Assembly: GCA_030649335.1 (NCBI GenBank)
Contig: JAUSLL010000049.1
Location: forward strand, 1-38,389
Length of the DNA: 38,389 nucleotides
Source of the DNA: Parvibaculum sp.
GTDB taxonomy: Bacteria; Pseudomonadota; Alphaproteobacteria; Parvibaculales; Parvibaculaceae
Direction of reading: 5' to 3'
This document shows, piece after piece, positions 19,105-26,510 of the stretch. Every line of letters begins with the position of its first letter. Positions within the stretch are counted from its first letter, which is position 1. The notes beneath the pieces were generated by a model, which was not told the origin of the DNA, made no database searches, and worked only from the letters and a program-made list of their open reading frames with translations. The position numbers and the translations under genes were made by a program.

Positions 19105-19610
19105 CAGTTCTTTTTGCGCGGATCGCCCGGCTTCTTGTCGCGGTCGAGCGGGAGCCCGTAAAGCTCCAGACGGTGGTCAACAAGTTCAAAGCCCAGTTCG
19201 CGGGCGATGATCTGCTGCAGCCGTTCGATCTCGTCATTGTGGAATTCGATGACGCGACCCGACTGCAGGTCGATCAGGTGGTCGTGATGCTCTTCGGGCA
19301 CCTGCTCATAGCGCGAGCGGCCGTCGCGGAAATCATGGCGCTCCAGAATGCCGGCCTCTTCAAACAGGCGCACTGTGCGGTAAACCGTGGCAATCGAGAT
19401 TTTGGCATCGACCGCCGAAGCGCGGTGATAGACCTCCTCGACGTCGGGGTGGTCATGCGCGAGCGACAGAACGCGCGCGATGACGCGGCGCTGTTCGGTC
19501 ATGCGCATGTTTTTTTCAATGCACTGGTTCTCGATACGGTGCTCGTCACTGTGATCGACGGAACCGTGTCCATTGGGGTGCAGGTCGCTGGCGGGAGTGT
19601 TTTTCGTCAT
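19104..19610 (-). CDS. fur: Fur family metal-responsive regulator (Mur-like)
   Basis: Fur-family repressors bind DNA when loaded with metal. This one carries MRMTEQRRVIARVL, the winged helix with ISIATVYRTVRLFEEAGILERHDF, and the metal-site segment EEHHDHLIDLQSGRVIEFH. The C-terminal CxxC motifs of E. coli Fur are absent. This set matches alphaproteobacterial Fur/Mur proteins, several of which respond to manganese. ATG at 19610 gives 168 residues. The frame stays open to a GTG at 19715. A perfect AAAGGAGG lies at 19693-19700 with no ATG, GTG or TTG at the right distance; an in-frame CTG at 19682 is the only candidate. The N-terminus is therefore uncertain. It lies between rimI and plsC. Confidence 0.93.
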   Translation of the reverse strand: MTKNTPASDLHPNGHGSVDHSDEHRIENQCIEKNMRMTEQRRVIARVLSLAHDHPDVEEVYHRASAVDAKISIATVYRTVRLFEEAGILERHDFRDGRSRYEQVPEEHHDHLIDLQSGRVIEFHNDEIERLQQIIARELGFELVDHRLELYGLPLDRDKKPGDPRKKN

Positions 19611-19720
19611 TGCCGTCGTGTCTGTTTCAAATGGGGGCCATACGCTGCCACTACCGGTCATGGGCCTTACCGGACGGGACAGTGCCTGTTGGCCTCCTTT
19701 TAACACACTAAGCACATGAA

Positions 19721-20194
19721 TTATAAATGTTTGACGACTGCGGCTTCGCTGAGCGCCAGTCTCATGGTGAGGGCCGCAATCGGGCCGGTTTTACGCTGAT
19801 AATAGGCAGGACGCCGTCCGACCTCGCTAAAACCCATACGGTCATAGAGGCTAATCGCGCTCTGATTGTCCTCAGCGACTTCGAGAAAAAGGGCCACGCC
19901 CCCCTGTGCCAAGGCACCGATCACGACCTGTTCCATAAGTCTTTCGCCAATCCGCTGGCCACGGACAGGTTCAGCCACCGCAATCGTCAGAATTTCAGCC
20001 TCGTCGGCGACAATGCGGGCGAGCACAAAACCGGAAAGAACCGCCCCGTCGCGGGCCTGCCACAGATAGACACCGGCGCTGCTGAGCAATTCGGCAAAAG
20101 TGTCAGCCGACCAGCCCGTATCAAACGAGGTCGTATGCAGTGCCGCCACAGCGTCGAGGTCGGATTCGCCTGCGGGTCCGATGTCGATGCTCAC
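19721..20194 (-). CDS. rimI: Ribosomal-protein-alanine N-acetyltransferase (GNAT family)
   Basis: This 157-residue GNAT acetyltransferase has the acetyl-CoA pyrophosphate loop in RGQRIGERLM (residues about 78-87) and the RimI-like VALFLEVAEDNQSAISLYDRMGFSEVGRRPAYY segment. RimI acetylates the N-terminal alanine of S18 in E. coli. The gene starts with GTG at 20194 and overlaps the tsaB stop by four bases (GTGA), so the two are coupled. The tsaB-rimI pairing is common in bacteria and supports the assignment over other GNAT proteins. The substrate here is inferred. Confidence 0.9.
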   Translation of the reverse strand: MSIDIGPAGESDLDAVAALHTTSFDTGWSADTFAELLSSAGVYLWQARDGAVLSGFVLARIVADEAEILTIAVAEPVRGQRIGERLMEQVVIGALAQGGVALFLEVAEDNQSAISLYDRMGFSEVGRRPAYYQRKTGPIAALTMRLALSEAAVVKHL

Positions 20195-20883
20195 GTGAGA
20201 ACCGGATCAAGACCGCCCGGCAATTTGGCGTCGGGAGCACGCAAATAGAGTGGCGCGGGCGCGACCCTGAAATGATCGGCCCCATGCGCCTTGAGGCGGG
20301 CAAGCGCGAGGCGCGCGACCGTCAGCGCATCGGGCTGAGCAGCGGCTTCCGCCAATGTGCAAGCGACCCCTTTGGCGGCGAGACGGTTGCTGAGCAATTC
20401 CGCGCCTGTACCAACGGCGACAAAGCGCGAACCCGGCAAGTGGTCCGCTGCTTCATCCAGCGACACAATCATCGGCTCGGACAAGGGCAGGTGCGCGCGA
20501 TCAAAAGCCTGGAGATAAATTTCATCACGGCGCGCGTCGAAGACCGCCGCAATGGTTTCGTCGGCTGCGCAAGTCACTGGGGCCGCCACCGCTTCCAGCG
20601 TCGTGATGCCGACAAGCGGCAGCGCGCGCGCCAGCGCCAGCCCGCGTGCGGCCGCGATCCCTACACGCAAGCCTGTGAACGTGCCGGGCCCGATGGTGAC
20701 GGCGAGTGCCGTGAGGTCGGATGGTTTCACACCCGCCTCCTCCAGCACCGCGCCGATCACACCCATCAGTTCTTCGGCATGACCACGGGTGCGTAACTCA
20801 AAGTGATGAGCCAGCACGGTGCCGCCATCCACCACGGCTGCCGACATCGCGCCTTGCGCTGTATCAAATGCAAGAAGAGGCAA
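20191..20883 (-). CDS. tsaB: tRNA threonylcarbamoyladenosine biosynthesis protein TsaB
   Basis: TsaB works with TsaD and TsaE to install threonylcarbamoyl on A37 of ANN-decoding tRNAs. The 230-residue protein has the ASKHA-type start LLAFDTAQGAMSAAVV, RGHAEELMGVIGAVLEEAG, and the hallmark TIGPGTFTGLRVGIAAARGLA. The start is a TTG at 20883, preceded three codons upstream by an in-frame TAA. The nearby ATG is in another frame, and the next in-frame ATG would delete the first beta strand. A GGGAG lies about 12 nt upstream. It is followed by rimI with a four-base overlap. Confidence 0.96.
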   Translation of the reverse strand: MPLLAFDTAQGAMSAAVVDGGTVLAHHFELRTRGHAEELMGVIGAVLEEAGVKPSDLTALAVTIGPGTFTGLRVGIAAARGLALARALPLVGITTLEAVAAPVTCAADETIAAVFDARRDEIYLQAFDRAHLPLSEPMIVSLDEAADHLPGSRFVAVGTGAELLSNRLAAKGVACTLAEAAAQPDALTVARLALARLKAHGADHFRVAPAPLYLRAPDAKLPGGLDPVLT

Positions 20884-20918
20884 GGCGCATTAAACTCCCT
20901 ATAAAGATCAAATAAATG

Positions 20919-21512
20919 TCAGATGATCTTGGCGACTTCATCGAATGTGAAGCGCGGGCTGCGGGCAAACACAGCCTTGGGATCACCGTGGCCGATGTTG
21001 CAGAGGAAATTGACCTTCACGTTCTTTTCAGGAAAAAACGCTTCTTCCACTTTGCCTACATCAAAGCCCGACATCGGGCCGCAATCGAGGCCGAGGGCAC
21101 GCGCGGCAATCATAAAGTAAGCGCCCTGCAAGGAACCATTGCGAAAGGCGTGACCGGCGGCCCATTCAGCCGACCAGTTGAACCATGTCTTGGCGTCGGG
21201 CGAATGAGGGAAAAGTTTCGGCAGGTGTTCGTAGAACTCCACATCGTGGCCGATGATGACAGTGGCGGGTGCGGCCAATGTCTTTGCCAGATTGCCTTCG
21301 GTCAGAGCGGGGGCGAGTTTTTCTTTCGCTTCTTTCGATTTGACGATGACAAACCGTGCCGGGCTCATATTGGCGCTCGTCGGGCCCCATTTCATCAGAT
21401 CGTAAACAGCGCGCAATTCATCATCGCTGACAGGCTGATCGGTCCAGGCGTTCTGCGTGCGCGCAGTGCGAAAAATGATGTCGAGAGCTTCGTCGGACAG
21501 CTTGCCGCTCAT
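20919..21512 (-). CDS. Nitroreductase family, RutE/HadB-type (malonic semialdehyde reductase-like)
   Basis: The 197-residue FMN-dependent nitroreductase-like protein shows the segments typical of RutE/Had[78 protein letters not shown] and [10 protein letters not shown]. In E. coli RutE reduces malonic semialdehyde made during uracil breakdown. No other rut gene is in the window, so a general detoxifying role is as likely. I start it at ATG 21512 ([10 protein letters not shown]), which matches the usual N-terminus of the family. An upstream in-frame start at 21557 would add 15 residues without known similarity. It lies 35 nt upstream of tsaB. Confidence 0.88.
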   Translation of the reverse strand: MSGKLSDEALDIIFRTARTQNAWTDQPVSDDELRAVYDLMKWGPTSANMSPARFVIVKSKEAKEKLAPALTEGNLAKTLAAPATVIIGHDVEFYEHLPKLFPHSPDAKTWFNWSAEWAAGHAFRNGSLQGAYFMIAARALGLDCGPMSGFDVGKVEEAFFPEKNVKVNFLCNIGHGDPKAVFARSPRFTFDEVAKII

Positions 21513-21633
21513 GGGGTCAGTACTCCGGTGGAATGTGAAACAGGGTGTGGCGCCCAAGATAGCGGCTGAGGACGAATGGGGAAGCCCTGCACCCGCAACA
21601 ATGACTTGGCGTCAGTGCAACAATCGGCAGACT

Positions 21634-22194
21634 TCAGACCGCGCGCACTTCCAGCACTTCCGGCACATAGTGCTTCAGCGTGTTTTCAACACCGCGCTTC
21701 AGCGTAACAGCGGAGGAGGGGCAACCTGCGCAGGAGCCTTGCATGTTGAGATAGACGATACCGTCCTCAAAGCCCTGAAAGGTAATGTCGCCGCCATCCT
21801 GCGCGACCGCCGGGCGGATGCGCGTGTCGAGTACTTCTTTGATCTCGGCAACGATCTCGGCGTTTTCGCCAACATGTTCGGCATGGGCCGAGCCTTCAGC
21901 GTCGGGGCTGCCGTAAAGGATCGGCGCGCCGCCCGTGAAATGTTCCATGATCGCGCCCAGAAGTGCGGGCTTCAGATGCTGCCATTCGCCGTCCGTCTTG
22001 GTGATGGTGATGAAGTCCGAACCGAAAAAGACACCTGCAACGCCATCGACCGCAAAGAGACGCATGGCAAGCGGCGAACGCTGACCGGCCTCCGCATTGG
22101 GGAAATCAGCCACATGGCCCTCGCCCATAACCTCACGGCCGGGGAGAAACTTCAGGGTCGCCGGATTGGGCGTCGCTTCGGTCTGGATGAACAT
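21634..22194 (-). CDS. NifU-like iron-sulfur scaffold (Nfu)
   Basis: The 186-residue protein has an N-terminal Nfu_N domain (MFIQTEATPNPATLKFLPG, about 1-90) and a C-terminal NifU-like domain (about 110-180). The latter has Cys155 and Cys158 in GSCAGCPSS, which hold a bridging iron-sulfur cluster. Such proteins carry clusters from the assembly machinery to target enzymes; MiaB in this window is one conceivable client, but that is inference. ATG at 22194 is chosen because AAGGA lies about 10 nt upstream and the protein then begins exactly as the family does. The open frame extends 22 residues further upstream. A dyad at 22394-22412 lies in the divergent region to the next gene. Confidence 0.95.
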   Translation of the reverse strand: MFIQTEATPNPATLKFLPGREVMGEGHVADFPNAEAGQRSPLAMRLFAVDGVAGVFFGSDFITITKTDGEWQHLKPALLGAIMEHFTGGAPILYGSPDAEGSAHAEHVGENAEIVAEIKEVLDTRIRPAVAQDGGDITFQGFEDGIVYLNMQGSCAGCPSSAVTLKRGVENTLKHYVPEVLEVRAV

Positions 22195-22393
22195 GGGGCG
22201 CATATCCTTGGGTGTGCAGGTGCTAAACCCCTTGGAATTTAAGGATTTAGGCAGCTTCATGAGGCTTATAGATGGACCTGCGCGCCGCCGGAATCAAGTT
22301 TTGCCGCACGCGTCATATTGCCGGAAGCGAAGACTCTGGTCGCCGGTCACGCGGAATATGGGGCGATTTTTCGGTTTCCACCCCTTCGATATA

Positions 22394-22412
22394 GTGACAT
22401 TATCCGTGTCAC
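22394..22412. promoter_or_regulatory. GTGACA-N7-TGTCAC inverted repeat in nfu/GST divergent region
   Basis: A perfect 6-bp inverted repeat with a 7-nt spacer lies in the 244-nt gap between nfu (minus) and the GST-like gene (plus). On the minus strand a CTATAT sequence (22394-22389) abuts it, so the dyad would lie upstream of or inside a leftward promoter. On the plus strand it ends 26 nt before the GST-like ATG. It looks like an operator; the protein that binds it is not identified. Confidence 0.4.
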
Positions 22413-22438
22413 AAAAAATAATTGGGGGAGGATCAATC

Positions 22439-23476
22439 ATGGCTGAGAAAGCACCGGTCTGGCTGCGCGGCGCACCCGGATCACCCTACACGCGCAAGAT
22501 GCTGTCGCTCCTGCGCTACCGCCATATCGCCTATCGCTACATGATCCGTCCGCACGGCGCTATCGAGGGGTTCCCCTCGCCCAAAGTCCAGCTTCTGCCG
22601 ACTTTCTATCTGCCGGGTGCCGATGGCCAACTCGAAGCGGTTGTCGATTCAAGCCCGCTCATCCGGCGCTTTGAAAAAGAATATGAAGGCCGCAGCGCGA
22701 TCCCGTCCGATCCTGTCATGCGCTTTATCGACGATCTCCTTGAAGACTTCGCCGACGAGTGGCTGACCAAAGCCATGTTCCATTATCGCTGGGCTTTCGC
22801 TCCCGACATTGCGCAGGCCGCCGCCATCCTGCCGCGCTGGACTGCGATCACGGCAGACGACGACCATGCGAAAAAGCTTGGCGACTTCTTTTCCAAACGC
22901 CAGATCGACCGGCTTTACGTGGTCGGCTCGAACGATGTGACCGGCAAGATCATCGAAGCCAATTACGTCAAATATCTCACAGCGCTCAACGCCCATCTTT
23001 TGCTGCACCCGTTCCTCATGGGCGCGCGACCGGGCACGTCGGATTTTGCCGCCTTTGGGCAGCTGACGCAGCTCACGCATTTTGATCCGACGCCAAGCGC
23101 GCTGACGCTCAAGCACGCCCCGCGCGTTTATGCCTGGGTCGAAATCATGGAAGACCTGTCAGGGCTTGATGCAAGCGAAGCCGGCTGGATCACGCGCGCG
23201 ACATTGCCCGACACGCTGAAGCAAATGCTCCGCCTTGTCGGCACAGCTTACTTGCCGCTGCTGCTCGCCAATGCACGCGCCATCAACGCGGGCGAAAAAT
23301 CCATGACCACCACCATCGACGGCGCGACGTGGACGCAGGACGTCATGCCCTATCAGGCGAAATGCCTGTTGTGGCTGCGCCATGCATTTGCCGATTTGAA
23401 TGAGGCGGACCAGAAATTCGTGCAGTCGCTTCTCGACGAGACGGGCTGTCGCGATCTCATCAGCGGAAAGGTCTGA
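22439..23476 (+). CDS. Glutathione S-transferase-like protein
   Basis: The 345-residue protein has an N-terminal thioredoxin-like GST domain (about 5-85, with GAPGSPYTRKMLSLLRY). A long helical C-terminal part follows, with DFAAFGQLTQLTHFDPTPSA near residues 200-220 and further helices that exceed the usual GST length of about 210. The active-site Cys of some classes is absent; Ser/Tyr in SPYTRK occupy that area. Substrate is unknown. The ATG at 22439 has GGAGGA about 7 nt upstream, a strong ribosome site. It is the only plus-strand gene between 1 and 26510 and converges on the usp gene with only 6 nt between stops. The GST fold is fairly sure, the catalytic role is not. Confidence 0.82.
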   Translation: MAEKAPVWLRGAPGSPYTRKMLSLLRYRHIAYRYMIRPHGAIEGFPSPKVQLLPTFYLPGADGQLEAVVDSSPLIRRFEKEYEGRSAIPSDPVMRFIDDLLEDFADEWLTKAMFHYRWAFAPDIAQAAAILPRWTAITADDDHAKKLGDFFSKRQIDRLYVVGSNDVTGKIIEANYVKYLTALNAHLLLHPFLMGARPGTSDFAAFGQLTQLTHFDPTPSALTLKHAPRVYAWVEIMEDLSGLDASEAGWITRATLPDTLKQMLRLVGTAYLPLLLANARAINAGEKSMTTTIDGATWTQDVMPYQAKCLLWLRHAFADLNEADQKFVQSLLDETGCRDLISGKV

Positions 23477-23482
23477 CGCAAA

Positions 23483-23977
23483 TCAGGCCAGTGCGTGAAT
23501 GTCGTCGTCGGTGAGATTGCCGGGAACGACCGTCACGGGGATACGGAAACCGCCGCCTGCGGTGAGCGAGACGAGGGGCCCGGGCCCTTCCTTTTCCGTG
23601 CCTGCCGCAAGCACGAGGATCGCTATATCGCGGTCCTCGTCGATGAATTTCAAAAGTTCATCCGCGATGCGGCCTTCTCGGATCACGAGTTCGGGAATGA
23701 TGCCCGCATATTCGTTTACATGGGCGGCAAGCTTGTGGAGCACGGCTTCGGCTTCGGAACGGGCTTCCTCACGCATGATGTTTTGCACACCGAGCCAGTG
23801 ACCGGCAGTGTCCGGCGGTGCAAGGATTGCCAGCAGTGTCACCACGCCATTGGTGTGCTGCGCGCGCAGGCTCGCAAAATGAATGGCGATTTCGGATTCA
23901 GCCGTGCCGTCGGCCACCACAAGAAACTTGCGGCGCTTTGCGCTCGGGGCAGGCTTTACGTCGTCGCTCACTGTCAT
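23483..23977 (-). CDS. Universal stress protein (UspA family)
   Basis: The 164-residue protein has one Usp domain: a first strand KFLVVADGTAESEIAIHFA, a central LVIREGRIADELLKFIDEDRDIAILVLAAG region, and the C-terminal IPVTVVPGNL strand. These proteins help cells survive stress; some bind ATP through a G-2x-G-9x-G motif, which is not clearly present here. It lies downstream of DUF2333 and trpS on the same strand, the arrangement seen in related alphaproteobacteria. The start is ATG at 23977. No function beyond the family can be given. Confidence 0.9.
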   Translation of the reverse strand: MTVSDDVKPAPSAKRRKFLVVADGTAESEIAIHFASLRAQHTNGVVTLLAILAPPDTAGHWLGVQNIMREEARSEAEAVLHKLAAHVNEYAGIIPELVIREGRIADELLKFIDEDRDIAILVLAAGTEKEGPGPLVSLTAGGGFRIPVTVVPGNLTDDDIHALA

Positions 23978-24039
23978 GCTGCTCTCTTGATAGACCGGTC
24001 GCGCATGTTGTCATCTGTGCGGGCGAGCGACAAGTGGTG

Positions 24040-25176
24040 CTATTTCAGCAGCACATTGGAGACTTCACGCGCCTGCGTGCGGGCACGCAGCAGGTAGAAG
24101 CCTTGGGCTGCCAGATGGCTCGGCTGGAAAGTCGCGTCAGGGCTGCCGTTGATCACAACGAGGGGGGCAAGACCGGCCGCCTCGCGGAAGGTTGCCAGCA
24201 TCTGGTTCCAACTCGTCGTCAGGTTCTTTTCCTTGATGATGGGCGCGAAATCTTCGCCGAGCGCTTTCAGGATCATGTAGTAGCCGTAGAGCTTGCCCTT
24301 GGTATTGTAGAAGACATTATCGGCATTGGGGTCGATGAAGGCACCTGAATGATCGTGAACCTCTTTATCGAGCATGGCCGATTGTGATCCGAGGTCGGAC
24401 GATATGCGTTCAATCGTCGCCATCAGATTGTCGGCGCGGCGCTCGAAGGTGGCGTTGCCCGCGGCCAGACGTTTGTTATAGCTGATGAGTGCCTTGCGGG
24501 CTGAACGGTATTGAGATTCAGAACTCGCGCGCGGCGCAAGCGACACTGTCGGGTTCCAGAGCCAGACGTCGCCGGGATATTGCAGCAGGCCTGCCGCCTT
24601 TTGCAGATCAGGATCCGCCTCGCTTGAGCCGCGTGTCCGGCCGACCTGATCGGTCATCTCGAATGAGAAGCGTGCGAGTGCGCTCATCACGCCGAGCTGG
24701 AAATTCGGCATATTGTCGAGCATCACGCCGGGCTGAAAAAACGGATCATTGGCGACCCATGAGTTCTCGTTGACCTCGCGGTCGATGAGACCAGCCATGA
24801 CGGCAACCGCCTGCGAACCGCCGGGAGCCGCCGCATTTTCGCCTGCGGGTGCAAAATCAGGATCGTCGCTGATATTGCTCACCATCAGCATGCCGACGGG
24901 ATAATAAAGCAGCAGAAGCGCCAGCACGGCGATAATGCCACGGCGCATGATGCCGCTGCCGCCGGGGCGATTGTTGAGATTGTACCAGAAGCGGCCAAGC
25001 CTGCTCTGAGGCATGTCCGGCGCATCGGCGAAATCCGTCTGCGTCGCATTGGCACCCGCGCGGTCCTTACGATAGGCCCAGCGCTGCGCCAGTCCGTCCG
25101 CCGTCGTGCGATAGGTGCCGCGCATCCATGTCCAGATACCGGCACTCATACGTTCGGCGCTGTCTCGCAAGGCCAT
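24040..25176 (-). CDS. DUF2333 family membrane protein of unknown function
   Basis: The 378-residue protein has a cytosolic N-terminus (about 1-78) rich in Trp, Arg and Ala. A single membrane segment lies near residues 79-100 (RRGIIAVLALLLLYYPVGML), followed by a large, probably periplasmic domain with NPTVSLAPRASSESQYRSARKAL and a C-terminal PSHLAAQGFYLLRARTQAREVSNVLLK segment. This pattern fits DUF2333, a conserved alphaproteobacterial and gammaproteobacterial family without a known activity. The ATG at 25176 has GGAG about 10 nt upstream. It lies between usp and trpS. The position among envelope and stress genes hints at an envelope role, but this is only context. Confidence 0.85.
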   Translation of the reverse strand: MALRDSAERMSAGIWTWMRGTYRTTADGLAQRWAYRKDRAGANATQTDFADAPDMPQSRLGRFWYNLNNRPGGSGIMRRGIIAVLALLLLYYPVGMLMVSNISDDPDFAPAGENAAAPGGSQAVAVMAGLIDREVNENSWVANDPFFQPGVMLDNMPNFQLGVMSALARFSFEMTDQVGRTRGSSEADPDLQKAAGLLQYPGDVWLWNPTVSLAPRASSESQYRSARKALISYNKRLAAGNATFERRADNLMATIERISSDLGSQSAMLDKEVHDHSGAFIDPNADNVFYNTKGKLYGYYMILKALGEDFAPIIKEKNLTTSWNQMLATFREAAGLAPLVVINGSPDATFQPSHLAAQGFYLLRARTQAREVSNVLLK

Positions 25177-25276
25177 CGGGCAATTGTCTCCTGAACTTCT
25201 TGTGGCAACAGGGTTCAGATAGGGAGGATCATTGTCAAATTAAAGACGTAAGTCCCGACCGCAATGTCCCTATCGG

Positions 25277-26287
25277 CTATATGAAACCTACGATTTCACG
25301 CACGCGCGCATAGATCGGATCGGTAATGGCGCGGGCGCGCACCGCCCCTTTGGCCAGCACATCGTCAATATAGCCCTGATCATGGTCCATCATGCGCTTC
25401 ATTTCCGACGTGATGGGCGAAAGTTTTTCCACGGCCAATTCCGCAAGTTTGGGCTTGAATGTGCCGAATTGAGCGCCGCCGAATTCCTTCAGAACCTCCG
25501 CCTTGGTCATGTCGGAAAGGGCTGCATAGATGCCCACGAGATTGTCCGCGCCTGCGCGGCCCGTGAGGCCTTCTACCGTTTCGGGCAAGGGTTCGGGGTC
25601 CGTCTGCGCTTTGCGGATTTTGAGCGCGATGGCGTCCGCATCATCTTTCATGGTGATGCGCGAATAATCCGACGGATCGGATTTCGACATTTTCTTGGTG
25701 CCGTCGCGCAAAGACATAACCCGCGTTGCCTCACCCATGATGAGCGGTTCGGGCAGCGGGAAAAAATCCGGCGCGGCGAAATCATTGTTGAACTTTTGCG
25801 CCACGTCGCGGGCAAGCTCCAGATGCTGTTTCTGGTCTTCGCCGACGGGCACATGCGTCGCGCGATAGGCGAGAATGTCAGCCGCCATCAGCACCGGATA
25901 AGCATAAAGCCCGACGGAAGCGCCCTCACGATCCTTGCCAGCTTTGTCCTTGAACTGGGTCATGCGATTGAGCCAACCGATGCGGGCAACGCAATTCAGG
26001 ATCCAGGCAAGCTCGGCGTGGGCCGGTACTTTCGACTGGTTGAATATGATATGCTTATCGGGATCGATGCCTGAAGCGATATAGGCGGCAGCCACTTCGC
26101 GCGTATTGGCGGCAAGTTCCTTGGGGTCCTGCCAGACGGTGATCGCATGCATATCGACGACGCAATAGATGCACTCATGTGTCGCCTGCAGCCCGACGAA
26201 ATTGCGGATCGCGCCCAGATAATTGCCCAGATGCAGATTGCCTGTCGGCTGAACGCCTGAAAATACGCGGTTTTTGGGCTGTTCCAT
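25277..26287 (-). CDS. trpS: Tryptophanyl-tRNA synthetase
   Basis: TrpRS charges tRNA(Trp). The 336-residue class I synthetase has the HIGH-type signature as HLGN (residues 19-22, in [17 protein letters not shown]) and the KMSKS loop at 199-203 exactly as consensus. The [13 protein letters not shown] segment (151-163) is also typical. The start is ATG at 26287. It is divergent from the catalase gene. In related genomes trpS commonly lies next to murJ; here about 5.5 kb separates them. Confidence 0.98.
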   Translation of the reverse strand: MEQPKNRVFSGVQPTGNLHLGNYLGAIRNFVGLQATHECIYCVVDMHAITVWQDPKELAANTREVAAAYIASGIDPDKHIIFNQSKVPAHAELAWILNCVARIGWLNRMTQFKDKAGKDREGASVGLYAYPVLMAADILAYRATHVPVGEDQKQHLELARDVAQKFNNDFAAPDFFPLPEPLIMGEATRVMSLRDGTKKMSKSDPSDYSRITMKDDADAIALKIRKAQTDPEPLPETVEGLTGRAGADNLVGIYAALSDMTKAEVLKEFGGAQFGTFKPKLAELAVEKLSPITSEMKRMMDHDQGYIDDVLAKGAVRARAITDPIYARVREIVGFI

Positions 26288-26430
26288 TCGAATTTAGTCC
26301 GTCGTTTTGAGGCCCGCACCCTACCCGCGGGCAGGTAGCAAAGAGCGGCAGAATTGGTTTGGTGCGGTTATGCGGCCAAGGCAGGGGCTTTGGCAATGGC
26401 GGAGCGTGCGCCCGCGTTTTCGATTTATAA

Positions 26431-26447
26431 TTTAGAATTATTCAAAA
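26431..26447. promoter_or_regulatory. Catalase operator-like dyad 1
   Basis: A 17-bp inverted repeat of the form TTTAGAA-N3-TTCAAAA with one mismatched pair. It lies just upstream of the -35 element of the catalase promoter. The 16-bp block TAATTTAGAATTATTC (26428-26443) recurs with two mismatches at 26474-26489. It resembles the iron control element bound by Irr in Hyphomicrobiales; this identity is inference. Confidence 0.5.
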
Positions 26448-26450
26448 CTA

Positions 26451-26479
26451 TTGACACGCTGCGCCGTCACTCATAACTT
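26451..26479 (+). promoter_or_regulatory. Catalase promoter
   Basis: TTGACA (26451-26456) and TAACTT (26474-26479) are separated by exactly 17 nt, placing the start of transcription near 26486 and giving a leader of about 25 nt. The -35 is perfect. GGAGAAGG at 26498-26505 is the ribosome site. Confidence 0.75.
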
Positions 26480-26492
26480 AGAATTGTTCTTA
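26478..26492. promoter_or_regulatory. Catalase operator-like dyad 2
   Basis: TTAGAA-N3-TTCTTA, an imperfect inverted repeat overlapping the end of the -10 element and the expected transcription start. Its 16-bp context TAACTTAGAATTGTTC (26474-26489) matches dyad 1 at 14 of 16 positions; the two lie 46 bp apart. A protein bound here would block RNA polymerase. Confidence 0.5.
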
Positions 26493-26510
26493 TATAGGAG
26501 AAGGCCCGCC

